From: Diphasiastrum complanatum
Taxonomy: Eukaryota; Streptophyta; Lycopodiopsida; Lycopodiales; Lycopodiaceae
Assembly: GCA_029204225.1 (NCBI GenBank)
Contig: CM055092.1
Coordinates: 40,149,820-40,213,819, forward strand
DNA length: 64,000 nt
Direction of reading: 5' to 3'
In this document: piece after piece, positions 52,692 to 64,000 of the stretch
Numbering within the stretch: the first letter of the stretch is position 1
Layout of the letters: the number at the start of each line of letters is the position of its first letter
Notes under the pieces: generated by a model
What the model saw: the letters and a program-made list of their open reading frames with translations, nothing else
The model's database searches: none
Told to the model about the DNA's origin: nothing
Made by a program: the position numbers and the translations under genes

Positions 52692-52860
52692 CATTGTCCG
52701 CGATACAAATTTGCTTGAATACAGCCAAGCATAAGAGTTGCTGATGCCTTCACGTAGCTGCAGGTACAGGAAAGGGTAGGATCGCAAGCTATGGTGGATA
52801 AAACCCTAGACGATAGCTCGAATGCACATAGCAATCCAGTTTGTCATACAAAAACCTAAT
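52692..52860 (-). other. PRP3: PRP3 5'UTR exon and leader intron
   Basis: A non-coding first exon is inferred. The minus strand reads TCTAGGGTTTTATCC, a common plant 5'UTR word, and ends at a good donor, G|GTAAGATTC, at 52,692/52,691. A plausible acceptor, CTGCTGTTTAG, precedes 52,424, leaving a 267-bp leader intron (52,425-52,691) and 39 nt of 5'UTR before the ATG. Transcript data would be needed to confirm this and to fix the start site. Confidence 0.55.
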
Positions 52861-52905
52861 GGTAGGGAGGAGGGAGGAGGGAGGAGGGCGGAGGGAGGGG
52901 CTTTT
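52858..52905 (-). promoter_or_regulatory. Pyrimidine patch at the PRP3 promoter
   Basis: On the minus strand this is a CCTCCCTCCTCC-type pyrimidine run directly upstream of the proposed 5'UTR exon. Y patches just upstream of the start site are a known plant core-promoter class, frequent in TATA-less housekeeping genes. No clear TATA box was seen. Confidence 0.45.
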
Positions 52906-53690
52906 CCAAGGCCTCATGCCAAGTGTGTTTTTTTTTTTCTTAATGCTACTTTGTCATGCAAGTTAACCCTTTCATTTTTTGCTACTTCTTTTTCACATAA
53001 GGTGATCCTTCTCCAAAAACTTTCGTCTAGACATCCAAAAATATCATTTGGGTGAGTCTCATGAAATATTATTAGAAACTGCATCCAACGTTTTTTTGCA
53101 TGATGGTGGTCATCATGTGTAGTTGATTACCTCATGAGGTCAATTGTGGACATACTACATCACATTGCACTTAACATCCAAGTTATCTACCTCAATTCCA
53201 TTCTTCATATGGACGCCTCTCTGTCCTTTCCATCGAAGCCATGTAAAACAATATCACACCATAATTTCCCTCACAACACTCGATATGCCCTACAAACACT
53301 TATTGAGGAATTGAGATGAGACAAAGAAAAAATGTCACACCAATAGACAAACTTGTTTTGCCAACTTTGATTGGTTCATGCCCACGTTTAAGATTTTTTA
53401 CTTAACTCGTCAATGTATTCAGTTGCAGTGGAGGTATGGGCAACTTCTTGACACATGCCCTCCTCTACAATGGTCCCATAAACAAACATAGAAACAAACT
53501 TGACTTGTTCATATAGTTGGATGCACAACAAGCAAGTAACAAAATCAGACGAATCACGGATTTAGCATTCTGATTCGAATCTGATAGACGTACTTCATGC
53601 ACTGAGGGAAAAGGTTCATTCCACAAAGCCTATTAATTTGACATTCAAATTCACATCGAGCATTACATGCTTCAACCAATTTCCCCAACA
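52906..53690 (+). other. PRP3 upstream region and copia LTR (start undefined)
   Basis: Non-coding. The right part ends CCCCAACA at 53,690 directly before a PBS, so it is the 5' LTR of a plus-strand copia element; its left border was not located. Confidence 0.45.
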
Positions 53691-53702
53691 TGGTATTAGA
53701 GC
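53691..53702 (+). other. Primer-binding site, tRNA-iMet type
   Basis: TGGTATTAGAGC, one change from the consensus, directly after the LTR end CA. A second PBS-like word TGGTATCAGAAGC follows at 53,708. Confidence 0.7.
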
Positions 53703-53846
53703 TTGCATGGTATCAGAAGCTTTCTTTCATAACATGATTTTATCAAACCGATAGAATAATTGCTTTCTTATTCTGATAATATCACTAGAGTCTTTTTCAT
53801 TCTTAGGTCACTAATAGTCAGAATAGTATCATAGGACTACTTCCAT

Positions 53847-54330
53847 ATGGATTCACAAAGTAATGTTGGTTTCATCATAGACAAGCTAGATGGATCCAAT
53901 TATCATTTCTGAAAATTTAGGATTAAAACCATACTAATGGCCAAGGAGTTATGGGATGTTGTCGCATGCATCGAAAACAAGCTTGATACTAATGACACAG
54001 CCATCTCCAAATGGAAGCTTAATCATAAATGTTTCACACTAACCATTCTTAATATATCAGATACTCAAATCGGCCATGTGTCTGAAGCTCAAACTTCAAA
54101 AGAAGTATGGAATGTGAGGGACATTACTTCCAAGTTACGTCTTACAAGAAAATTCTTCTCACTCAAAATGTCTAATGATTATTTGTTACAAAATCATATA
54201 AACCAGTTCAAAATCTCTTGCAGCATATGGCAACTGTCGGATCGCCTATCGATGATCAAGATATACTTATGGCATTGTTATCGAGCTTGCCATTTACATA
54301 CGAAAATTGGGTGATGATTATATAAATCCT
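53847..54330 (+). pseudogene. Copia gag fragment, plus strand
   Basis: From ATG 53,847: MDSQSNVGFIIDKLDGSNYH, then a stop (TGA where Trp is expected), then KFRIKTILMAKELWDVVACI, TLTILNISDTQIGHVSEAQT, SKEVWNV and LRLTRKFFSLKMSNDYLLQN. This is the UBN2-type gag of Ty1/copia with its usual D-G-S-N-Y start. It decays after about 54,330. No pol was identified downstream. Confidence 0.75.
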
Positions 54331-57300
54331 GATCAAACTTACTTCTATTCCAATCAAAATAGAATTAGTAACCTTTGACATTTCAATGTACTACTAATAG
54401 ATAATAATTCAAATATCAAACATGTTCTAGTTCTAGATTGTCCACACAATCTCTATAAAATTCCTCTTATTCAAAAAGTTCCAATTAGGTATCTTACTCT
54501 GAATCTATCTGAAATTACTTTCAGAAAAAATCTCATTTCTATACCACAAATGGTTCTTTTCCGAAAACTATGCAACCCACAGATTCCCAAATAGAATTTT
54601 ATCCCACCACTTCTCCCCTCCTTTTAAAGAAATTATCAATTTCAATAAAACTTAACTGAAAAGATGATATATGAAAATATCCAAATAAAAAAAATTCAGT
54701 AATAAGTGCTTCCACTAAAGGATTCACTCTATTACAAACATGACTTTTCCTTCAAATATTTTCAACCTGAGTGATAGAAATTATCATTCCATCGAAATCC
54801 ATTTATGCACAAAGAAATATTATAGGTTTAAGAAATTAGGACCGAGATTAAACATCAAAATTTTCCAAAACACCCCACATTTGATCGAACGGTTTTCTTT
54901 TTCCCATATCGCGACTTGGTACTAAAATACAGCATTGATCATTAGATCTTTACAGTCCTAGAATTTCCTTTCCAAAATTACTGATGTCCCATACCATCAA
55001 CTTTTCCTTCCACAAAACCCTTAACCGCCTCATCTGATATTCTAGAGATCCACTCTAGTTGTCCTATAATAATCCATATAGAATATTATCTTTTGTTTCA
55101 AAAAACTAGAGAATCCATTTATTTAGATGACTGGCATGCCTATCAGATGGATACCACAAATCCACATCTGATCCAGTAATTAAAAAGAAGAATTAACACA
55201 GTTCAATATTACATTATGATCCTTCTAGGTTGGTGATAAGCTTTGAAACCCTACTAATGCATAAAATCTACGGACAAGCTTCTGTCAACTAACATATCCA
55301 ACGTAATCCACATATCAGATTCCACTTCTAGCATCACAATTGACATCCAAAACTACGAATAACTCAATGGTTACAAAGATATCAGTTACGAATTCAATTA
55401 GATGAATTTAGTCTAGGAAAATTAATATCCGGTATTCAGCAATTATTTACAGGTTTTATTGAAATTTTAACTATGAAATACATTTCCCGATCACACTTAC
55501 TACCTCTGATGTCCACTCTTCTTCCCTCCTTAGAATTTTCAGTTCCATGAAAATCTCTTTCAGCTAAAAAGATGTAACGACATTAGTAAATGTTTAAAAT
55601 TAATTATCGTAGGAAAAAGTAAAAAACAATTTCATTTCTATCCTATAGCTGGGCTGAATAATTGATATATTAAAAGTCATCTACTAGTATGTAAAACAAT
55701 ACTAGTCTAATCTTTTTGAATATAATTTACCATAGGATTTTTTAGGAAATGAAATCAGTTATGTAATTTCTATCATTACACTTTTTTTTTTCTTTTTATT
55801 GACTAGTTTGGCATTACTCCGTTAATATTGACAAAACCTATCCAAACACATAATATGAAATTACATGAATGAAAATCCCACCCAAAAGGAAGTAACTCTT
55901 AAACCGTATCCAATCAGATTTCACTATTTAGATAAAGAATATTGTTGCCACTCATTCTATCTGGTCATTTCATATTGTTTGATGGTTTTAATTAAAATTT
56001 GACGAGTATCTTGCACAAACATTTACTCTGGACTGATTTCTAGTGATCAGAATCAATTAGAAAACTATTAGACAAGTAATTGATTTCAAATTTTAATCAA
56101 GTTGAAACTCACAAAAAAGAAAAAACAATTCAAATTTTAACTTTCAATCTGGGAGTTCCCAACTTCAAAAGTTAAAAATGACATAATAGTAAAAACTGTC
56201 GACAAATTCCTTGCAGTTCTCTCTGTCAATTTTAAATTATCTAGTTTCAGGAAATAATCTAGCCTTACTGAAAACATTGTGACCAATTCTAACTGAAAAA
56301 CTCAGTTTAGTCAATTCACTAATCTAAACGGATTCCATAGATAACAAAAAAAATGACTGAAATTTTGATTTTTTTTAGAATACTCAATTTATTGGTTCAT
56401 TTTAACCCAATGTCTAACTGATATGCAAAGCACACTACATCAGTCACAAAATGTCATTACGGAATTTTTTACATAAACTCTACTTTTACGGAATTTGTCA
56501 GCCCATATCACTGATTTGTGTCCAACTGTCAGAGCACATGTGTACGACCACTCAAATCAACTGTAAATCCATCATGCAAATCAAAATCACACTAAGAATC
56601 AACATGCAATCAATCCATGCAAGCACAGTACTACCAATTAGGGAAATTACTGGCATGCAATCAGAACAATTTCAAATTTTGCCAATTTTACACACAAAAC
56701 TGCAAAACTTCAGGTGATTATAACTTTGGCTATAGGACACCAAATTGGGTGTTGTAAAGCTCAGTGCAGAGGGAGATCAAGTGAACAAGATGCTTGCCAC
56801 ATCAACCTGCCACCTAGGCTTCACACGTGCGAGATCAGAGGGTCATAAAATCTGTAGTAGGGCGCGTTTCCACAAGGCAAATCATGCAAAAATGTGCAAA
56901 CACCCATCCTAGCCCAAAAATGATGTTACCAATAGTCTTGAATGGTCTATTAGACTTCCATGAAGCATTCATAATGATTCTAAGATGCTGTATAGGCTGA
57001 GAACGAAGATTTCTTGATTTGTAGAAGTCAAAATAGCTTCAAACTTGGTGGAGATGGTGCATAAGCCACCGACCATCAATTTACAAGTCTGATAGCTTGC
57101 TGGGAAGGTGAAAAGAAATGCAAATCATGTTGTAAATAAATTCAGAATGATCTCCTTATGAATTTGGAGAGATCCATCCCCCAAAAATCACCAAAAATGA
57201 TCATTTTTTGCACTTTTTTTACTGCCTACAAGCTCAATTGATAGAATTCTTTGCTTTAACTTCAGGGACAGCTTCAAAAGACTTTGATTCACCTCTTTAC

Positions 57301-57900
57301 AATCTCTACATGGTGTTTTACAGCCACCTACTATCCAACTTTATAAAAAAAAAAACAAGCAAAAATGATTATTTTTGCTATTTTCTAGTTTTTCCATCAC
57401 AATAAAGTGGAAATTTATGACATGTAACTCTTTCTCTAACACATGCAAACCAATTTACAAAATTATAGCCATTTGATTGATTTTGGTTCTTACTATCTAT
57501 TTTGTGCCAAAAAGCATGAAAAACCAAGCAATTTTGACCAAATTAACATAGCCTAGAATCATAAATCATTGGAAAGAACCGGCATGCATCATTAATTTCA
57601 TCATTAATGATCCCTAAAATGAAAGTACACTTGCTGGAAAATTCAAATCTACACAAGAAAAAGCTCCAAAAAAGTGTGAAGGATTTCAGATCATTCAAGA
57701 TCCAATCCATGTCCCTGATCTTTGGTTACAATAAGGGGCAAACCAACAATCCCGCCAATGTAGAAAAATTAGCATCTACATACAAAATGAGATGCAAACT
57801 CTAAGAGATACTCATCAAACATGACCCAAAACATAAAATGTAGTTGATTTTCATACAATTACAGTACCCTACTATATTTCACACGTGTGGAACCGAAAAT
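54331..57900. other. AT-rich decayed DNA, no gene recognised
   Basis: About 3.5 kb with stops in all frames and no domain. The first kilobase may be further decayed copia sequence. The right end probably includes part of the LTR whose inner edge is at 58,314. Confidence 0.4.
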
Positions 57901-58314
57901 AGCAGTAAATGGTCATTCTACACATAAGATTGCAAGATAACATCATGAGAGTGCACAATGAGTAGTAGAACCCAAAGAGGACTATGTATAATAATGAAAT
58001 GAGAGATAGAAGAGAGAAGACATGTCTCTCCACAAGTTACATTCTTTTATAGTAGGTCCAAACCCTATTTTGCCACTTGGCTTTCTCTCCAAAATGTAAA
58101 CCCTACTATTTTTGGGTCTAGATTCAAAGTACCCAACATTCAAATTTGAATCTCTCTCAAATTCAACTACCAATTTTTCCACTTTCAAAAAGTGTTTATT
58201 GAATGTATTTTAAACTAATATAACCTCAAAAAGTTTATCTCTAAGTCTAAAATGAGTTTAGGCCTCATATTGACAATTTCCAAAATATGACACAACTTGT
58301 TGAAACCTCTCACA
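57900..58314 (-). mobile_element. 3' LTR of a minus-strand retroelement (inner part)
   Basis: TGTGAGAGG begins at 58,314 on the minus strand, directly after a purine tract (GAAGAGGGAG). A TATA box, TATAAAAG, lies at 58,051-58,044. The outer end was not found, and no second copy is in the window. Confidence 0.55.
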
Positions 58315-60200
58315 CTCCCTCTTCAACTAGTTTTGGCATAGTTTTAACCATACTACTTTGGTCCAAATTTAGAATGATCTCCATCCTAAGTATAGATCTC
58401 CTTTCTAAGGTTCTAAAGTATCTTTCATAAATGATGTAGAAAATAGTGTCCAAATTAGATGCTTCACTATTTCTTACATCAATTTTACACATCAAGATAT
58501 AACTAGAACATGAAGAACCAAATAGAATGTGAATGAAATGATTCCTCCATGCTTCAACCTTTAAACTATATGAAAAATTACAGCAATCAAACAATAAATG
58601 TGTGTGATGAACATTTGCTTGCTTGTCTTCTCCAACTTTGTCCTTTCGTGATATGTCTCCACCATAAAACTTCATGAATGAGCCTCCATTTCCATCTTGC
58701 CACAAGATATCATCAACACTTGATGACTTGTCCATGAATGAGTGACATAATGAACCTCCAATAGTTTCATTTCCATCAGAAAAATCAGCCAAGAATGCTA
58801 GTACAACTCCCACAATAAGATATTGCAAGACAATGTACCTAGTTTTACCATATCTTGTTGATGCTCTTGACTAGCTCCAAATTGCCATTTTTCCTTTTGT
58901 GTTGTTGAAGCCCTTTGAGACCAACCTCTTGATCTTCCTCTTGACCATCAAAGTCATTGAACAAACTTTGTTTTCTTGATCCATTACTTGCTTTTCCAGT
59001 ATGAGAGCCATGAGAACCAATATCCACTTGCATAGCATCATCTACACAAGAAGATTCTCCAAAACATGTGAGTAAAGCAAAGTGAGTCGCTTCCACTTGC
59101 GTACCTTTCTCTTGATCATCAAAGATATCAAAGATATAAATATCTTCAGACCTGAACCTCTGTAAATACTCCCTCTAAAACATATGATCTATATTCAACA
59201 ATATCTCATCAATGCTTGATCTCGAATTTCCACAAAGGTTAGTGAAAACAATGTCATTAGTGGCACCATCATAAATCAAAAGATAGATTCCAAACTTTCC
59301 ATCCAACGTGAAGTAGAGTAGGTGAAGATAAGTATCAAACCTAATAAATCCAGCCTTCTTGAGTCTATAAAAAACCTCAATAAGCTCACCAATGAGATCT
59401 CCCTTGCCTTGAAAAAATTGCCTCTCGATTTGCTCCATGTAGTCTTCTCCAACCAACCTTTTGCCATATCGATCATGAGTGATCAATTCATATCATAGAA
59501 TCCTTTGAGTTGATGAAGAGATGTGAGATCCATGCCTTGGATCTTCCCAAGAACCAATCTTTCATTGCTCTTTCCTTCATAAGACACCCTCTTAATGATT
59601 GCATCATAAGAAGTAGAAACCTCAAAAACATTAGAAGCCATGAAAAAAATGATTAGTACCTTCAACATAAGGATGATTGAAGTACTCTCTTTTTTCGAAC
59701 AAAAACTTCTAATCAATGACTTAGGTAATAACTCATATGAGAATGATTCTTCCTCACTATCATTCACAATGACATCATTCAAAGTACATCCTACTTTGAA
59801 CTCTTCACATACTTCTCTTCTTCTTGACTTGTGACTATCTCCCTCACCAAGTCTCTTGATAGAACCATTTGATCTACTCTCTTTATGAAGACATGTGACT
59901 CCACTTGCTGCAAAAATGACTTTCTTGGACTCATCACAAAAGAATGTAGAAGAACCACCTTCTTCATAAATGCACCTAGCAACATCTTTTTCCATATGAT
60001 CGAAGAAATCATTAACAACAACCTTTTCCAAGGAAGAACCTTCACCATCTCCATTGATGAAGTTAGCTCTTTCCTTATCTTTTACATGCTTGCACTTTCC
60101 ATGAAGAATCATTGAAACACCATCATTATCCTCAAGACTAGCCAAGTTAGCACAAAGATGAACATCTCCAAGAAGCATACTAGATCTTGACCTAGATCTA
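58310..60200 (-). pseudogene. Unrecognised ORF series inside a retroelement
   Basis: Open minus-strand frames fill the space between a copia gag/protease (60.3-60.6 kb) and the polypurine tract at 58,315: 60,178-59,483 (231 codons), 59,486-59,175 (103), 59,096-58,845 (83) and 58,828-58,310 (172). The first is acidic with a hydrophobic stretch near its end (SIILMLKVLIIFFMASNVF). The second includes IERQFFQGKGDLIGELIEVF and FDTYLHLLYFTLDGKFGIYL. None shows RT, integrase or RNase H motifs. Ends abut or overlap by a few bases, so they may be one gene broken by frameshifts. A captured host gene or an element-specific extra ORF are both possible; no function is assigned. Confidence 0.45.
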
Positions 60201-60287
60201 GCATAAGGAAGCTTTTTCGACTTTGCTTAAGATCCACCAATATTATTGATGCTAAAAGGTAACTTTGCAAAGTTGAGACCAATCTCC

Positions 60288-60641
60288 TTAAGTGACCAAA
60301 GAAGTAAAGAACTCCTTGTGACTAGTCATGTGTGAACTAGCTCCACTATCAATCCACCATGAATGTTTGTGACCTTCACTTGATATTGGACTTGAAGAAC
60401 ACATCAAAAGAGAATCAACACTACCTAGATCCTCGTCATTAGTAGTAAAGTCTATTTGCTTGCTACCTTTATCTCTTTGCTTCTTCAAACATTCATTTGC
60501 ATAATGCCCTTTGATTCCACAATAAAAGCATTTCAACTTAGAATTATCTTTCTTTTTGCCAAAAGAAAATTTGAAAATTTTCTGAAATGTTCTGATTAAT
60601 GGGTTTGGCAAATAAAGAATAAGCTTCATACTATGAATCAA
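60288..60641 (-). pseudogene. Copia gag zinc knuckle and protease start
   Basis: Reads KLKCFYCGIKGHYANECLKK (C-x2-C-x4-H-x4-C), then HSWWIDSGASSHMTSHKEFF with the D-S-G-A protease active site. The frame ends shortly after and integrase does not follow; the unrecognised ORF series does. The 5' side joins a gypsy protease fragment at about 60,635. Confidence 0.85.
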
Positions 60642-61053
60642 AAATTTCCATTACATTAGCAAACAAAATTTTTTGAGATGGATGTACATATATGTCTCCA
60701 AACAGAGTAATTACTTCATTACCCTCCTGAATTGAGAGCACATGCTTCTCAAAATCAATATGAGGAGATTTATTGAATAACCATTCACACCCTAGGATTG
60801 TGTTCATACGTGCTAAATCTAAAACATGAAAATCAATCAACTCTTTATAGTCTTGAATCCAAACTGAGAGCTTCGGAACTCTGACACCCCAAGTCTCCAA
60901 CTCCACACATGAAGCTAGATATACTTTATATCTATGATTACTGACTTCAGTTTCCAGGCTGAGTTTTTGCATAAGACAAGAGTTAATGAGATTATGAAGT
61001 GAATCACTCTCCACCAATATACTAACTTCATGTCCTTTAATCGTGCCTTTCAA
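60631..61053 (-). pseudogene. Ty3/gypsy aspartic protease fragment
   Basis: 140-codon frame: KGTIKGHEVSILVESDSLHN (active site normally D-S-G-S/A; here E-S-D-S), INSCLMQKLSLETE, VRVPKLSVWIQDYKELIDFH and MNTILGCEWLFNKSPHIDFE (normally I-L-G-x-D-W-L). This is the retropepsin fold of gypsy elements with the catalytic Asp and Gly lost. It is cut at both ends. Confidence 0.78.
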
Positions 61054-61192
61054 ACAAAATAATTAATTAGGCAAGAATGAAACTGTACTGAATAAACATT
61101 CGCACTCACAATTGACCTTATTAATTTCTAATTTTAGATTTCATTTACCTGGCATCTCAATGACTTGAGTTGCAGGTTTCTTTTGCTCCAGA

Positions 61193-61260
61193 AAAACTTC
61201 ATAACATGTCTAGACTTATTGCAGACAAAACTTCATAACATGTCTAGACTTATTGCAGAC
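61193..61260. repeat. 34-bp perfect tandem duplication
   Basis: AAAACTTCATAACATGTCTA and the next 14 bases occur at 61,193-61,226 and again at 61,227-61,260 without a difference. Confidence 0.95.
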
Positions 61261-62290
61261 GCATGACTACGCCTATCAATTTTGAACAAAACAATAGTAA
61301 TAGAAATCATGTTCGATCTTATAGTAACTAACTTTGAAATCATCAGTATTATAGTGATTACGTAGCCAAACAATAATGCATTGAATTATTAGACAAATAA
61401 TTTGTCGCGAATCACTAGACAAATAATTAGTTGTGAATCACTAAACGAATAATTAGTCGAGGAGAACTACATAAACACATACATTCTGAGACTAAGCTGA
61501 ACACAAAAAAAGATAGTATTGATTCAGTATGAAAACAAAACAGAAGTAAATGAGTACAATAAGTTGCGGATCGAAGCCGCGTACTCTGTGCTATCTCTAA
61601 GCGACTAAAATGAAAGTCTGAATTAAGTGCAATGCTGATAAGCAATAAGCGGCAATAGCAATCTCTAAACAATTCTAAGAAGTGAGCTAGAATGCTTAAG
61701 AGTGTTCAAGCTCGAAGGCTTGAGAGAGAGAGAGAGCTAACTATTCCAATGCTTGTTAAACTTCTTAAAATTGTATGAATATGAACAACTATATATACTA
61801 AGCAGTTAGGTCGTCAAATGTGATTGCCAGTTGGCTGGTGTTCGCTGGCATTCATCCAGTTCCTTCTCAGAAATTGATTGCTGATAAGCGGTGAAAATTG
61901 GCCGTAAACAGTCTGTCTGCAAACAGTCTGTCTGCATAAATGAACTGAAACTGTCACTCTGCATTAATGAACTAAAACTGCTACAGGTGACGGTGTCGCA
62001 AAAAGACGGCAGTATCGGTTTTTGCAAAAAACCCGACAGTGTCCTTAAAAATCTCATTTATGGTTGTCCTACACTTTGCCAGAGTCATTTCCTAAACATT
62101 TGAGGCACTTTGAGAAATGCGAAAAATGCTACTCTGCATATTTACACAAGATTCATGACAGGCGAAAAATACGACACTGTTGTCAAACTCCGTGTATTTC
62201 TACAGACTGTATAAAAACACTTGTAAATTTGTAGACTGTGTAAAGACACGGGAAAACCCACAGAACTGGATAAACAATGGATGAGTATTA
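61261..62290 (-). mobile_element. LTR-like DNA related to the 7.6-8.7 kb LTR
   Basis: Non-coding. It shares words in the same order with 8,440-8,640 (GGTTTTTTGCAAAAAA, GAAATGCGAAAAA, TATTTCTACAGACTGT). A TATA candidate (TATATATAG on the minus strand, 61,790-61,798) lies about 250 bp from these words. A GA run is at 61,721-61,735. Ends and PBS were not found. Confidence 0.45.
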
Positions 62291-64000
62291 AAATTGATTA
62301 GTCGATTAGTAAAAAGGAGAATAATCTAACAGGAGATAGCCATCATTAGTCCAATATAAGTCAATGGTTGTGTCAATGAAAGATTTAATGACATTTTTGG
62401 TGTGTTTATGGTCGGTTGCCAGATGATATTCCTATGGATTCAAGGGAGGCTTCAGTAACACGCACCTTGTGGATAGCCCCTTGACAAGTAATATAGAACT
62501 TGGATTTTTCCTTGGTCCAGGTGCTAAAAGCCATGGTAATATATTGCATATTGATTTTTTCAGCAAAGACGCCCTTGTGGATTCCCATTGCGGTGAGCAA
62601 GGTTCATCCATTGAGCCACTATGCTTGTGCTAGGAAGTATCATGATGTTCGTCTTGGTTGGAACATCACGATGAATGACATACTTAGGAGACTGAAACAT
62701 ATCAAACATAATGACATAATGAGAGTAGTCAAAAACTGAGAATAGAAATGCAAGAGCGTATCAGAAGGCTGGAAAAAAGTTTTGGAAAGTTTTGGTCGCG
62801 GGAAAATTCAGCAAGAGCTTCGCTAGCACAAGTGAGAAATGAAATTGAATTCAGCCCTTTTATAGGTGAATTTGGAGGGTCCATTAGACAAAGTATTAGT
62901 TTGAATGCTCAGTTCTAGACAAAAATTTGCAGAAATGCTCAGTGTTGTGAAATTAGTTTCCAAAAATCTCAGCAAAGGTTTCCAAATATCTGAACTGATC
63001 CGACAAAGGTTCAGAAGGTATGGCGAAGGTTAAACATTCGCCTAAGAACATCCTTTGCTAGGTACTGTAGATAAGAGAAATTTTCAGGATCCGAACCTAT
63101 GTCCAACCTGATTTTGGCATTCTGAATCCATCTAGCAGGTCGGCGAAGGTTAATAATGATGATAACATGCTCGACGAAGATTTCCAAAATGGCAAAGTGT
63201 TGAACCTCAAAAAAGGTACTAAATTTGCTAAGGAACCTTCGCCCAACTCAATATAGGAAAATCTGAGGTAGATGTGTAATCTGGCAACTCGATGAAGATT
63301 TTTGAAACTGTATGTACAAAAAATGACTCAAAAAGTGGTGTTCTAAGGCATTTTTCCATAAAAAGGTGATTCCTGAAAATACTTTCCTTCAACTTTTTCT
63401 AATCTGATGACTTTTTTTACTTTTGCTCATTATTCTTTGTTTTGAAATCCAACAACCACTACATGTGACATTATAACAAATTGCTTCGAATTGACAAGAT
63501 TATTTTTTGAAACTTTTTATCGACTTCAGTGAAGACTCAAAAACACCGTAAATATATTCACATGAAAATTTTAAACAAAGCAAAAAAATCTTCTATCTTG
63601 CAGCAGATGCAGATTCAAAAAATACCTTATGGAGGGCAGAGATCGCTTAAAGCATTCGAGTAAATTTATCAGCAAGATGGAATTTACCAGTCATTGGCAT
63701 TACCTCGCAATGAAGATGAAAATATTTCTCCATCCATAACAATGTGTGCTGTGCAACATCACCCATAACCTTCGAAGATGGTTGGATATGACTGAACTTA
63801 TTAATTCTGTACTTTATCCTCTCTAGTCAAGAGTTGTCGAGGCTCAACACAATTTTAAATGCCTCTCTACAAACGAGGTCATTCCCCAGACTATAGTCAA
63901 ACGTTTTTTTTTTAACAAGGTATCACTTGTGAGGATAGAAACACGCCAATCCTCGTCTCTTTCTTAGACTATCACTCAAATGACTGTCATGTACTACTAG
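62291..64000. other. Right end of window, no gene recognised
   Basis: AT-rich non-coding DNA. CGAAGGTTMA words recur around 63,020, 63,140 and 63,170. Two small open readings at 62.4-62.7 kb on opposite strands overlap and show no motif. Confidence 0.4.

Noticed and set aside
61194-61260. CRISPR-like repeat
   Set aside because: Only two adjacent 34-bp copies without spacers in plant nuclear DNA; a simple tandem duplication.

Overview
The window is nuclear DNA from a land plant with a large, repeat-rich genome. It carries one ordinary host gene, the U4/U6 snRNP protein gene PRP3, on the minus strand. Six coding exons and a 5'UTR exon can be placed by reading-frame continuity and GT/AG junctions. 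Together they span about 39 kb (13,883 to ~52,860) and encode 979 residues. Intron 3 alone is about 24 kb. Long introns filled with old transposons suggest a fern, a gymnosperm or another large-genome vascular plant; the sequence alone does not settle which.

Layout. 1-5,780: degenerate minus-strand Ty3/gypsy element (integrase, RNase H, RT, gag, repeat-rich leader, primer-binding site, LTR). 5,780-11,420: several minus-strand Ty1/copia pieces (a gag with PBS and LTR, and two separate pol fragments). 11,420-13,882: no gene, a compound microsatellite, then the 3' flank of PRP3. 13,883-16,780: PRP3 exons 6, 5 and 4; intron 5 holds a perfect palindrome and a minisatellite. 16,781-40,754: intron 3, containing a LINE family (four 3' ends, each next to a CT/GA tract), an ORF1-only LINE derivative, a copia 5' LTR, a hAT transposase gene and a tRNA-bearing miniature LTR element (TRIM). 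40,755-42,155: PRP3 exons 3 and 2. 42,156-51,401: intron 1, with a second copy of the TRIM and an internally deleted copia element. 51,402-~52,860: PRP3 exon 1, 5'UTR exon and a pyrimidine-patch promoter. 52,900-64,000: upstream intergenic DNA with a copia gag, a retroelement with unrecognised internal ORFs, a gypsy protease piece and LTR-like DNA.

Main discovery candidate: two copies of a ~405 bp TRIM (32,732-33,138 and 42,609-43,011). Each has 143-144 bp LTRs starting TG and ending CA, an initiator-tRNA-Met PBS, a short polypurine tract and a target duplication (perfect TCTCA at one copy). Each LTR carries a ~73 nt tRNA-like sequence with both Pol III promoter boxes. This parallels Cassandra, the plant TRIM with 5S rRNA in its LTR, but with a tRNA module. 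The second candidate is the LINE family: a conserved 3' hairpin, a (CT)n junction, a GC-rich 5'-like segment following the tract on the same strand, and an ORF1-only derivative resembling the mammalian HAL1 arrangement. All assignments come from reading the sequence; no database search was run.
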